A stretch of DNA of 6,336 bases from Salaquimonas sp. (lineage in GTDB: Bacteria; Pseudomonadota; Alphaproteobacteria; Rhizobiales; Rhizobiaceae): contig JAHEHW010000108.1 in assembly GCA_024639745.1 (NCBI GenBank), positions 1 through 6,336 of the forward strand, given 5' to 3'. This document shows positions 1 to 6,336 of this stretch, piece after piece (the stretch's first letter is position 1; each line of letters begins with the position of its first letter). The notes under the pieces are model-generated. The model saw nothing but the letters and a program-made list of their open reading frames with translations. It had not been told where the DNA came from and searched no databases. The position numbers were made by a program, and so were the translations under genes.

Positions 1-56
1 GAGGGCCGAAGGATATCCAGGCTTTAGCCGCCATTTCGGTCAGGCATTTTCTCGGG

Positions 57-634
57 TTACTGAAACGCCCAGACATCTGACTGAAGGAATGCGTATTGCG
101 TTGAACTGTGCAGACGCTTCGCGTCCGCATGCTTCCCAGCCGCGCCATAGGCAAAAAGAGCGGCATCAAATGTTCCGGCGTCGGGTGGTTTTCCACCGCG
201 AACGGAGCCCTTTGCTGCCAGTCGAGAATATATTCTCGATCTTTTTCAGCAATCTTATCGGCCAGACACCCTGCAAAAACGGTTACCTTCTGAGGCATTT
301 CACCAAACCCGGCACGACCACGCATTGTCGCGAATATCGAGCAAAGATTATGCGTGATGTGACCGGACCCCATGACCAAGATGTTTTCATCGCGCTAGGA
401 CGCTGGACTCCGACCCAGCGCATAATGATAATTGGCGTCTTTCTTAGGACCGATCGAAATCTGTATGACCAGGACATCGGCCTCGGGAAACGCCAGCATC
501 AACGGTGTCCATGTACCATGGTCAAACCCGCCCTCAGCCAGCAGCTCAGCTTCAATCCCGGCATCATTAAATAATAGACAATAAATACCACCTGCGATGG
601 CTGCAACGAAAATGGTTGCGACAAGCCATTTCAT
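57..634 (-). pseudogene. Decayed class III extradiol dioxygenase (DODA/YgiD-like, LigB superfamily)
   Basis: Read on the minus strand, three consecutive pieces together resemble the C-terminal two thirds of the 4,5-DOPA-type extradiol dioxygenase family. Piece 1 (634-398) begins with about 22 hydrophobic residues unlike the family, then has GGFDHGTWTPLMLAFPEADV, including the conserved DHG histidine, and YHYALGR. It ends at an in-frame TAG (395-397). The same frame continues with RDENILVMGSGHITHNL and ENHPTPEHLMPLF, so the TAG replaces one residue, probably a leucine. At the T5 run (A5 on the plus strand, 153-157) the frame shifts by one base; the family-like C-terminus AYGAAGKHADAKRLHSS follows in the new frame and ends at TAA (57-59). 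The family is normally about 260-280 residues. The first 80-90, which carry N-terminal metal-binding histidines, are absent, so activity is unlikely even with readthrough. It abuts trmJ. Bases 1-56 beyond it show nothing recognisable. Confidence 0.85.
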
Positions 635-1471
635 CTAGTTTTCGTCTGCATCGCCATTGGTTCCGACCTCAGCTTCAGGCCCGCTTTTTGCAGCTGAACG
701 CATCTTGTGGCGCCGCCTACCCTCAAGTGCTGCAATAACACCTCGCAAGGTTTGGATTTCCTGCTCGTTCATTTTCATATGCGTGAAGATGTTGCGAACC
801 GTTTGCGCCATGCGCTCGCGCCGCTCGACCGGAAAGAAGTAGCCTGCCTCATCGAGCGCCCCCTCGACATGATCCATCAGTCTGACAAGATGCACGCGGT
901 CGGCAACCGGTCGCGCTTCCCGCTCAAAAGCCTCGATAGCAGGGTTTTCTCCGGCTGTTTTCATCCATTCATAGGAAACGAGCAGCACGGCTTGAGCGAT
1001 ATTCAATGAGGCAAATGCGGGATTAACGGGGAAAGTGACGATCTCATCGCAAAGCGCGATTTCGTAATTATTCAGGCCCCAGCGCTCGCGGCCAAATAGA
1101 ATACCAGTCTTTTCGCCCGCAGCGAAGCGCCGCCTCAAATCTACAGCGGCTTCTTCCGGTTCGCGAACTGGCTTGATCATGTCTCTCGGCCGCGCCGTAG
1201 TGGCGATAACGAAGTTCAGATCGCCAATCGCGTCGCCGAGGCTGTCATGAACGCTCGCGCCCTCGATAACATGAATAGCGCCGCTTGCTGCCTTTATCGC
1301 ATGTTCATTGGGCCAGCCGTCGCGTGGTGTAACGAGACGCAGCTCCACAAGACCAAAATTCGCCATGGCCCGAGCAACCATTCCGATATTCTGGCCCAAC
1401 TGAGGCTCGCACAGGATGATTGCCGGCCCCTCGGCAATTAGCTGCTTATTCTTGAAATCGGTTCCTGACAT
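635..1471 (-). CDS. trmJ: tRNA (cytidine/uridine-32-2'-O)-methyltransferase TrmJ, SpoU/SPOUT family
   Basis: This cytoplasmic enzyme is expected to transfer a methyl group from S-adenosylmethionine to the ribose 2'-OH of nucleotide 32 in the tRNA anticodon loop. The 278-residue product shows the three SpoU motifs in order: GQNIGMVARAMANFG at 26-40 (N28, R34), ILFGRERWGLNNYE at 124-137 (E129), and VNPAFASLNIAQAV at 149-162 (S155, N157). The last two form the knotted SAM-binding site. Residues 212-249 match the C-terminal helical part of TrmJ (ERRERMAQTVRNIF, then LRGVIAALE). The last 28 residues form a basic then acidic tail, which explains most of the excess over the roughly 246-residue E. 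coli protein. The ATG start is well bounded: an in-frame TAA lies four codons upstream (1481-1483) and the next Met is inside motif 1. The Shine-Dalgarno is weak (GGGA, 4 bases upstream). It is transcribed divergently from icd. The family is clear; the exact target nucleotide is inferred from TrmJ and could differ. Confidence 0.9.
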   Translation of the reverse strand: MSGTDFKNKQLIAEGPAIILCEPQLGQNIGMVARAMANFGLVELRLVTPRDGWPNEHAIKAASGAIHVIEGASVHDSLGDAIGDLNFVIATTARPRDMIKPVREPEEAAVDLRRRFAAGEKTGILFGRERWGLNNYEIALCDEIVTFPVNPAFASLNIAQAVLLVSYEWMKTAGENPAIEAFEREARPVADRVHLVRLMDHVEGALDEAGYFFPVERRERMAQTVRNIFTHMKMNEQEIQTLRGVIAALEGRRRHKMRSAAKSGPEAEVGTNGDADEN

Positions 1472-1719
1472 GACATCCCGTTAAAGGTATTGCGTCTGGT
1501 CTCGCCGCCTGTAGGCCTCGCTTTGCACCTTCGGCTGTTCCATTGCCATACCCCGGGAATGCTGCCAAGCGTAAAGACCCCGAGGGCGACGGCTTTGCGC
1601 ATTAAACCGTCCCAAAGGCTAACGCCGAATACCTTTGCAGGCCCGATCAGTTTTGCTAAGAGGGTCTCAAATCTTCTCCGGGCAAACCCGCTCCAACACA
1701 AGAAAATCAAGGACAGCAA
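1472..1719. promoter_or_regulatory. Divergent trmJ/icd intergenic region, promoters not clearly resolved
   Basis: These 248 bases separate the divergent starts of trmJ and icd, so they must hold the promoter(s) for both unless distant ones are used. No consensus sigma-70 promoter stands out. The best weak plus-strand candidate is TTGCAG (1635-1640) followed after 14 bases by GCTAAG (1655-1660). This resembles some alphaproteobacterial housekeeping promoters and would give an icd leader of about 50 bases. I see no RNA gene, riboswitch-like fold or convincing small gene here. Confidence 0.4.
1710..1713 (+). promoter_or_regulatory. Ribosome binding site of icd
   Basis: AGGA lies six bases upstream of the icd ATG at 1720, in an A-rich context that should be unstructured. 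It supports this ATG as the start, which also matches the usual N-terminus of the family ([20 protein letters not shown]). Confidence 0.75.
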
Positions 1720-2931
1720 ATGGCTAAGATCAAGGTCGACAACCCGGTCGTCGAACTAGACGGCGACGAAATGACGAGGATCATCTGGACGTTCATCAAG
1801 GAAAAACTGATCCACCCCTACCTCGATATCGACCTCGACTATTACGACCTTGGCATCGAGTACCGCGATGAGACCGATGACCAGGTCACGGTAGACGCGG
1901 CGAATGCCATCAAGAAACACGGCGTCGGCGTCAAATGCGCGACAATTACCCCGGATGAAGCACGCGTCGAGGAGTTTGGCCTCAAGAAAATGTGGCGCTC
2001 GCCGAACGGCACCATCCGCAACATCCTCGGTGGCGTTATTTTCCGCGAGCCGATCATCATTCGCAACGTACCGCGCCTAGTACCCGGCTGGACTCAGCCA
2101 ATCATCGTCGGCCGTCATGCGTTTGGCGACCAGTACCGCGCCACCGATTTCAAATTTCCTGGCAAGGGGAAGCTTACCATCAAATTCGTCGGCGACGACG
2201 GCACCAAAATTGAGCATGAAGTGTTCGACGCGCCATCGTCTGGCGTCGCGATGGCGATGTATAACCTCGACGATTCGATTCGGGATTTCGCCCGCGCATC
2301 CATGAACTACGCGCTCGGCCGCAAGGTTCCCTGCTATCTCTCGACCAAGAACACCATCCTGAAAGCCTATGACGGGCGCTTTAAGGATCTCTTCCAGGAA
2401 GTTTATGAGGCCGAATTCGAGGACAACTTCAAGGAAGCGGGAATCTGGTACGAGCATCGCCTGATCGACGACATGGTCGCCTCAGCGCTGAAATGGTCCG
2501 GCGGCTATGTCTGGGCCTGTAAAAACTATGACGGTGACGTTCAGTCCGACACGGTGGCGCAGGGCTTCGGATCGCTCGGACTGATGACATCCGTTCTTAT
2601 GACCCCGGACGGCAAGACTGTTGAAGCGGAAGCGGCGCACGGCACCGTCACACGTCACTACCGGCAACACCAGAAGGGCGAAGCGACGTCGACCAACTCG
2701 ATTGCCTCGATCTTTGCCTGGACACGCGGTCTCGCACATCGCGCGAAACTGGATAATAATGAAGCGCTGGCGGATTTTGCTAATACGCTCGAAACCGTCT
2801 GCATCAAGACCGTTGAAGACGGTTACATGACGAAAGACTTGGCGCTTCTGATCGGACCAGATCAGCCATGGCTTTCAACAACCGGGTTCCTCGACAAGGT
2901 TGATGAAAATCTGCAGAACGCGATGGCTTGA
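1720..2931 (+). CDS. icd: NADP-dependent isocitrate dehydrogenase, homodimeric eukaryote-like type
   Basis: It catalyses oxidative decarboxylation of isocitrate to 2-oxoglutarate with NADP+ in the TCA cycle, in the cytoplasm. The 403 residues are full length for the class that includes human IDH1, and similarity runs from end to end. Substrate-site residues known from human IDH1 are all recognisable: T77, S94, R100, R109, R132 (in [11 protein letters not shown]) and Y139 at identical numbers. With a two-residue offset come K210 and T212 (LSTKNTILK), D250 ([11 protein letters not shown]), and the metal-binding D273 and D277 ([14 protein letters not shown]). The NADP-binding segment [14 protein letters not shown] lies at 302-315. 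No frameshift or missing catalytic residue is seen. It has its own Shine-Dalgarno, is divergent from trmJ and convergent with the ATP-grasp gene, and ends 30 bases before a strong terminator, so it is probably monocistronic. It is distinct from the E. coli-type Icd and from monomeric IDH. Confidence 0.98.
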   Translation: MAKIKVDNPVVELDGDEMTRIIWTFIKEKLIHPYLDIDLDYYDLGIEYRDETDDQVTVDAANAIKKHGVGVKCATITPDEARVEEFGLKKMWRSPNGTIRNILGGVIFREPIIIRNVPRLVPGWTQPIIVGRHAFGDQYRATDFKFPGKGKLTIKFVGDDGTKIEHEVFDAPSSGVAMAMYNLDDSIRDFARASMNYALGRKVPCYLSTKNTILKAYDGRFKDLFQEVYEAEFEDNFKEAGIWYEHRLIDDMVASALKWSGGYVWACKNYDGDVQSDTVAQGFGSLGLMTSVLMTPDGKTVEAEAAHGTVTRHYRQHQKGEATSTNSIASIFAWTRGLAHRAKLDNNEALADFANTLETVCIKTVEDGYMTKDLALLIGPDQPWLSTTGFLDKVDENLQNAMA

Positions 2932-2961
2932 CTGGGCGTGTTCTGACAAGAACGGAGAACG

Positions 2962-2996
2962 AAAAAATCGGGCCACACATTTGCCCGGTTTTTTTT
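2962..2996. terminator. Bidirectional rho-independent terminator between icd and the ATP-grasp gene
   Basis: The hairpin CGGGC (2969-2973) / GCCCG (2983-2987) has a 9-base loop. It is extended by a T-G wobble and by pairing of A6 (2962-2967) with the T8 run (2989-2996). The plus strand ends in eight Ts and the minus strand in six Ts, so it can stop both icd (30 bases after its stop codon) and the minus-strand ATP-grasp gene (9 bases after its stop codon). Confidence 0.9.
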
Positions 2997-3005
2997 CAGG
3001 AAGGC

Positions 3006-3851
3006 TCAGCAGGCCGTTGCGAGTCTTCCAGGCTGCATAGGGCCATCCGGCTTATCCGGCGTTTCAGGGCCATCCTGCACCGGATCACAATGATCCAGCC
3101 AATCGGCAATCCGTTTCGCGGTGTTTATCCCCTTTGCCCGCAAAGCATCGTTGCCAAACCGAACATTCGCCTCGATCGCATACCAATGCCCGTCAACACA
3201 GGCGAGATCGAAACCGGCATGGTCTATTCCCATCCCTCTTGCGAGACGTTGAACAAGCGCGATTGCAGCATTTGGAATCGCCGAGAAATCAGCTTCGCCA
3301 CCACGCGAGATGTTATTGTGAAAGTCATCACTGACGCGCCAATAGGCAGCCACGACCTCATCACCGATCCAGACCACCCGCAGGTCCCGGTCGATTGGCA
3401 ACATTTCCTGGGCATACAGCACATCGAGTTCCGGCAATAGGGCCTCGAGATCCCGCCGGCATTCGATCTTGAACACCCCTTGCCCCATCGAACTACGCGG
3501 TATCTTGACCACAAATGGAAAACCGAAACGATCGATTACTTGTTCCGCCGCTTCTGAAGTCGCCGGGAGGATCAGGGTTTCAGGCATGTGCTCGGGAGCA
3601 ACCATCCACATGGCTCGGGTGAACTCGATCTTGTTCTGCCCGAACCGATAACTGGCAACGCTCGGGAAAATCCGGCATCCAAGTGTATGGATCAGCGGGT
3701 TGACCTGCCATTCCTCCGGAAACAATACCCAGTCGGCCTGTCGCAAGTCGTCGCGACAGGCAAACATCTGCTCGGGTTTCAGGGCTCGAACATGCTCGAT
3801 ACCTAGTGTTCGGAAGACATCAAAGCTGATCAGTTTCTTTTCGCGGTCCAC
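3006..3851 (-). CDS. ATP-grasp domain protein, RimK-like ligase of unknown substrate
   Basis: This 281-residue protein has the ATP-grasp fold of enzymes that activate a carboxylate as an acyl phosphate and join it to an amine or thiol. Residues 1-95 form a pre-ATP-grasp domain. The ATP-binding part has FVVKIPRSSMGQGVF at 113-127 (K116 and the glycine-rich loop), YAQEML at 146-151 (E149, likely adenine-binding hinge), and DLRVVWIGDEVVAAYWR at 156-172. Then come HNNISRGGEA at 178-187, GFDLA with D215, and IEANVRFG at 226-233, where E227 and N229 should bind magnesium. All are present, so it looks active. The tail from about 255 is rich in Pro and Asp and ends in Cys. The start is GTG; an in-frame TGA lies three codons upstream and the next Met is residue 29, inside the conserved N-terminal part. 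It lies 61 bases after alaS on the same strand, probably in its transcript. RimK itself is about 300 residues; this is a relative, and the substrate cannot be told from sequence. Confidence 0.85.
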   Translation of the reverse strand: MDREKKLISFDVFRTLGIEHVRALKPEQMFACRDDLRQADWVLFPEEWQVNPLIHTLGCRIFPSVASYRFGQNKIEFTRAMWMVAPEHMPETLILPATSEAAEQVIDRFGFPFVVKIPRSSMGQGVFKIECRRDLEALLPELDVLYAQEMLPIDRDLRVVWIGDEVVAAYWRVSDDFHNNISRGGEADFSAIPNAAIALVQRLARGMGIDHAGFDLACVDGHWYAIEANVRFGNDALRAKGINTAKRIADWLDHCDPVQDGPETPDKPDGPMQPGRLATAC

Positions 3852-3859
3852 GGGTTCTC

Positions 3860-3892
3860 AAACGCCTCAAGCGACAAAGGACGCAGGCGTTT
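3860..3892. repeat. Inverted repeat (hairpin) in the alaS / ATP-grasp gene gap
   Basis: AAACGCCT (3860-3867) and AGGCGTTT (3885-3892) are a perfect 8-base inverted repeat around a 17-base interval. On the minus-strand transcript an inner GCG/CGC pair can extend the stem, with a 3-base bulge. No T run follows, so it is not a typical rho-independent terminator. It begins 20 bases after the alaS stop codon. Its 3' arm ends 8 bases before the GTG start of the ATP-grasp gene and contains the GAGG-like stretch nearest to it. It could weaken read-through or translation of that gene, or act as a processing or stability element. The role is inferred. Confidence 0.6.
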
Positions 3893-3912
3893 ATGCTGGG
3901 ATATGTCCGCTG

Positions 3913-6336
3913 TCAAGCTGAAAGCTGCGCCTTGATCGCGGCGACGGCGTCGTTGGCCTTCCCACCATCGGGCCCGCCTGCCTGCGCCATATCCGGACGA
4001 CCGCCGCCGCCTTTGCCGCCGACAACCTCCGCGCCCGTCTTGACGAGATCTACCGCATTGAACCGATCCGTCAGGTCGTCGGTGACGCCAACCACAAGGG
4101 AAGCCTTCCCGTCTTCGGAAACACCGACCATCGTGACCACGCCCGAGCCGAGTTTTGCCTTCGCTTCATCGACAAGGCCCTTAATTTCCTTGCCGCCAAT
4201 TCCCTGTATAACCTTGCCGAGGAACGAAACGCCGTTAATGATCTCAGACTGGTCACCGCTGGCGCTGCCGCCGCCAAGCGCCAGTTTTTTTCGGGCTTCT
4301 GTCAATTCGCGCTCAAGTTTGCGCCGTTCTTCGACGAGCGAACGCACGCGGGAAACCGCGTCGTTGGGACTGACCTTGAGCGTTTCGGCTATTTCGGCCA
4401 TTCGCTCTTCCTGGTCTTCCAAATAAGCGAAAGCCTCACCCCCCGTCAGAGCCTCGAGCCGGCGCACTCCGGCTGCCACGGCGCCTTCGCCGACAAATTT
4501 GATGAGACCGACCTCGCCGGTGTTGCGAACATGCGTACCGCCACACAATTCCAGCGAATAGATTTTACCCTTTTTCTGCCCTCTGATCGCTTGGCCCATT
4601 GAGACGACGCGAACCTCTTCTCCGTATTTTTCACCGAAAAGTGCCATCGCACCCTGTTCGATCGCATCATCGACCGACATCAAACGCGTGGAAACCGGTG
4701 CAGATTGCCGAACGATCTCATTGGCGATTTCTTCGACCTCGTGCAACTCGTCCCGCGAGATCGGTTTTTGATGCGAAAAGTCGAAACGGAGTCGGTCGGG
4801 CGCAACCAGAGACCCCTTTTGGGCGACGTGCTGGCCCAGAACCTCACGCAGCGCTTCATGAACAAGATGAGTCGCCGAGTGATGCCGGCGCAGCCCGCTC
4901 CGGGCAATATGGTTGATTTCGAGTTCGACCGGTATTCCGGTGGTTATCTCGCCTTCGGCAACCGTGCCTAAATGAACGTGCAGGCCTTCGCCGCGCTTTA
5001 CCGTATCGCGGATAGTGACACGGCCGCCTTCGAAACGAATTTCGCCCGCATCGCCTTTCTGACCGCCCGACTCCCCGTAAAATGGCGTCTGATTAACAAT
5101 GACGGCGACTTCCGTTCCGACCGTTGCGTTTTTGACCTGCGCGCCATCCACCACCAGCGCCTGGACAACACCTTCCGCGGTTTCAGTCTCATAGCCGAGA
5201 AATTCGGTCGGCCCGAATGCTTCCCGGATATCGAACCAGACGCGCTCATCCGCAGCTTCACCAGATCCGGCCCATGAAGCGCGGGCCTCGGCCTTTTGCT
5301 GCTCCATTGCTGCATTGAAAGCATCAACATCAACCGTGATCTCGCGCCGACGGAGCGCATCCTGCGTCAAATCAAGCGGAAAACCGTAGGTGTCGTAGAG
5401 CTTGAAAGCGGTCTCGCCATCGAGCTCATCACCCGCCGACAAGTCACTTGTTGCATCTCCGAGCAACGAAAGTCCGCGTTCGAGCGTTTTGCGGAACCTC
5501 GTCTCTTCCAATTCCAGCGTCTCGGTAATCAATGCCTTGGCACGCTCCAATTCCGGATAGGCGCTGCCCATCTCGGAGACTAGCGTCGGCACCAGTTTGT
5601 AGATCAACGGCTCCCGCGCACCCAAAAGGCTGCCATGGCGCATCGCGCGCCGCATGATGCGTCTGAGCACGTAACCGCGCCCCTCATTGGAGGGTAGAAC
5701 ACCGTCAGCGATCAGGAAGGAAGATGCCCGCAGATGGTCAGCGATGACACGATGGCTTGGCGCCGCATCGCCCTCCGCCTTCACACCGGTTTCGGCGACA
5801 CTGCCTGCGATCAGACTTTTGAAAAGATCGATATCGTAATTGTCGTGAACCCCTTGCAGGACAGCAGCGATCCGCTCGAGACCCATACCGGTATCGATCG
5901 ATGGTTTCGGCAGATCCACCCGCTTTTCGAGCGTCAATTGCTCAAACTGCATGAAAACCAGATTCCAGATCTCGATGAACCGGTCGCCGTCTTCATCCGG
6001 CGATCCCGGCGGCCCGCCCGGGATATCCTCACCGTGATCGTAGAAAATCTCGGAACAGGGGCCGCAAGGCCCCGTATCGCCCATCGCCCAGAAATTGTCG
6101 CTCGTCGAAATCCGAATGATTTTCTCATCGGATAGCCCGGCGATTTTTTTCCAGAGCGCCGCAGCCTCGTCATCCGTGTGAAAGATTGTAACTAGGAGTT
6201 TGGACTCGTCGAGACCGAACTCCTTCGTCAGCAAGGACCAGGCATGATAGATCGCTTCTTCCTTAAAATAATCTCCGAAAGAAAAATTGCCCAGCATCTC
6301 GAAGAAAGTGTGATGTCGGGCAGTATAACCCACATT
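3913..6336 (-). CDS. alaS: Alanyl-tRNA synthetase (5' end outside the window)
   Basis: It charges tRNA-Ala with alanine and clears mischarged Ser- and Gly-tRNA-Ala, in the cytoplasm. The 807 visible residues begin at [20 protein letters not shown], which is near residue 80 of E. coli AlaRS (876 residues), so the start lies beyond the right edge. The GTG at 6331-6333 is an internal valine codon, not a start. In order, numbering from that valine, come class II motif 2 (2-23), [12 protein letters not shown] (85-96), motif 3 [12 protein letters not shown] (147-158), and the editing domain with the zinc ligands HSATH (H485, H489) and CGGTH (C597, H601). A coiled stretch (about 640-685) and the C-Ala domain with the glycine-rich [17 protein letters not shown] (771-787) follow. 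All catalytic and editing motifs are intact, with no frameshift. Stop is TGA at 3913-3915. No terminator follows before the ATP-grasp gene, suggesting co-transcription. Confidence 0.98.
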   Translation of the reverse strand, partial: NVGYTARHHTFFEMLGNFSFGDYFKEEAIYHAWSLLTKEFGLDESKLLVTIFHTDDEAAALWKKIAGLSDEKIIRISTSDNFWAMGDTGPCGPCSEIFYDHGEDIPGGPPGSPDEDGDRFIEIWNLVFMQFEQLTLEKRVDLPKPSIDTGMGLERIAAVLQGVHDNYDIDLFKSLIAGSVAETGVKAEGDAAPSHRVIADHLRASSFLIADGVLPSNEGRGYVLRRIMRRAMRHGSLLGAREPLIYKLVPTLVSEMGSAYPELERAKALITETLELEETRFRKTLERGLSLLGDATSDLSAGDELDGETAFKLYDTYGFPLDLTQDALRRREITVDVDAFNAAMEQQKAEARASWAGSGEAADERVWFDIREAFGPTEFLGYETETAEGVVQALVVDGAQVKNATVGTEVAVIVNQTPFYGESGGQKGDAGEIRFEGGRVTIRDTVKRGEGLHVHLGTVAEGEITTGIPVELEINHIARSGLRRHHSATHLVHEALREVLGQHVAQKGSLVAPDRLRFDFSHQKPISRDELHEVEEIANEIVRQSAPVSTRLMSVDDAIEQGAMALFGEKYGEEVRVVSMGQAIRGQKKGKIYSLELCGGTHVRNTGEVGLIKFVGEGAVAAGVRRLEALTGGEAFAYLEDQEERMAEIAETLKVSPNDAVSRVRSLVEERRKLERELTEARKKLALGGGSASGDQSEIINGVSFLGKVIQGIGGKEIKGLVDEAKAKLGSGVVTMVGVSEDGKASLVVGVTDDLTDRFNAVDLVKTGAEVVGGKGGGGRPDMAQAGGPDGGKANDAVAAIKAQLSA

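Noticed and set aside
89..574. Plus-strand 161-codon open frame
   Set aside because: It lies opposite the dioxygenase remnant, whose minus-strand frames have clear family similarity; the plus-strand product resembles nothing and has no ribosome binding site.
395..634. A genuine 79-residue membrane-anchored small protein
   Set aside because: Most of its length is dioxygenase sequence that continues in frame past the TAG, so it is better read as part of a pseudogene, although the hydrophobic start keeps a small doubt open.
1483..1636. Inverted 9-base repeat AAAGGTATT (1483-1491) / AATACCTTT (1628-1636)
   Set aside because: The arms are 136 bases apart and do not extend further; a match of this length is not surprising by chance in a region this size.
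1438..1719. Minus-strand 93-codon open frame covering the trmJ/icd gap
   Set aside because: It starts at TTG, overlaps the trmJ start in another frame, has no Shine-Dalgarno and no recognisable family; best explained as chance in an intergenic region.
2928..3440. Plus-strand 170-codon open frame just after icd
   Set aside because: It runs through the icd terminator and lies antisense to the well-supported ATP-grasp gene; its product shows no family features.
3893..4426. Plus-strand 177-codon open frame rich in Ser, Pro and Thr
   Set aside because: It is a mirror of the alaS C-terminal coding sequence; the composition is typical of antisense frames in GC-rich genes.
6331..6333. GTG as the start codon of alaS
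   Set aside because: AlaRS similarity continues upstream to the window edge (Asn before this Val in the conserved NVGYTARHH block), so this is an internal codon.

Overview
The window looks like a chromosomal housekeeping segment from an alphaproteobacterium. This rests on the homodimeric, eukaryote-like NADP-isocitrate dehydrogenase, on the protein sequences of AlaRS and TrmJ, and on the grouping of alaS, icd and trmJ, which I recall from several alphaproteobacterial genomes. Genus cannot be decided from the sequence alone.

Layout from left to right: (a) 57-634, minus strand, a decayed gene for a class III extradiol (DODA/YgiD-like) dioxygenase. It has lost its N-terminal third, carries an in-frame TAG and has a one-base frameshift in a T run. 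(b) 635-1471, minus strand, trmJ, a SpoU-family tRNA 2'-O-methyltransferase. Its stop codon abuts the first ATG of the pseudogene. (c) 1472-1719, a 248-base divergent intergenic region with only weak promoter candidates. (d) 1720-2931, plus strand, a complete icd. (e) 2962-2996, a strong hairpin with A and T tracts that can terminate both converging transcripts. (f) 3006-3851, minus strand, an ATP-grasp (RimK-like) ligase of unknown substrate with a GTG start. (g) 3860-3892, an inverted repeat in the short gap between the ATP-grasp gene and alaS. (h) 3913-6336, minus strand, alaS, running off the right edge and lacking about 80 N-terminal residues.

alaS and the ATP-grasp gene are 61 bases apart on the same strand and are probably co-transcribed. 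They converge on icd at the shared terminator. icd serves the TCA cycle, while alaS and trmJ act in translation and tRNA modification; nothing in the sequence links them mechanistically. I do not see a mobile element, CRISPR array, tRNA, rRNA or convincing new multi-gene system. The parts most worth a second look are the orphan ATP-grasp enzyme, the hairpin in front of it, and the clearly readable remains of the dioxygenase.
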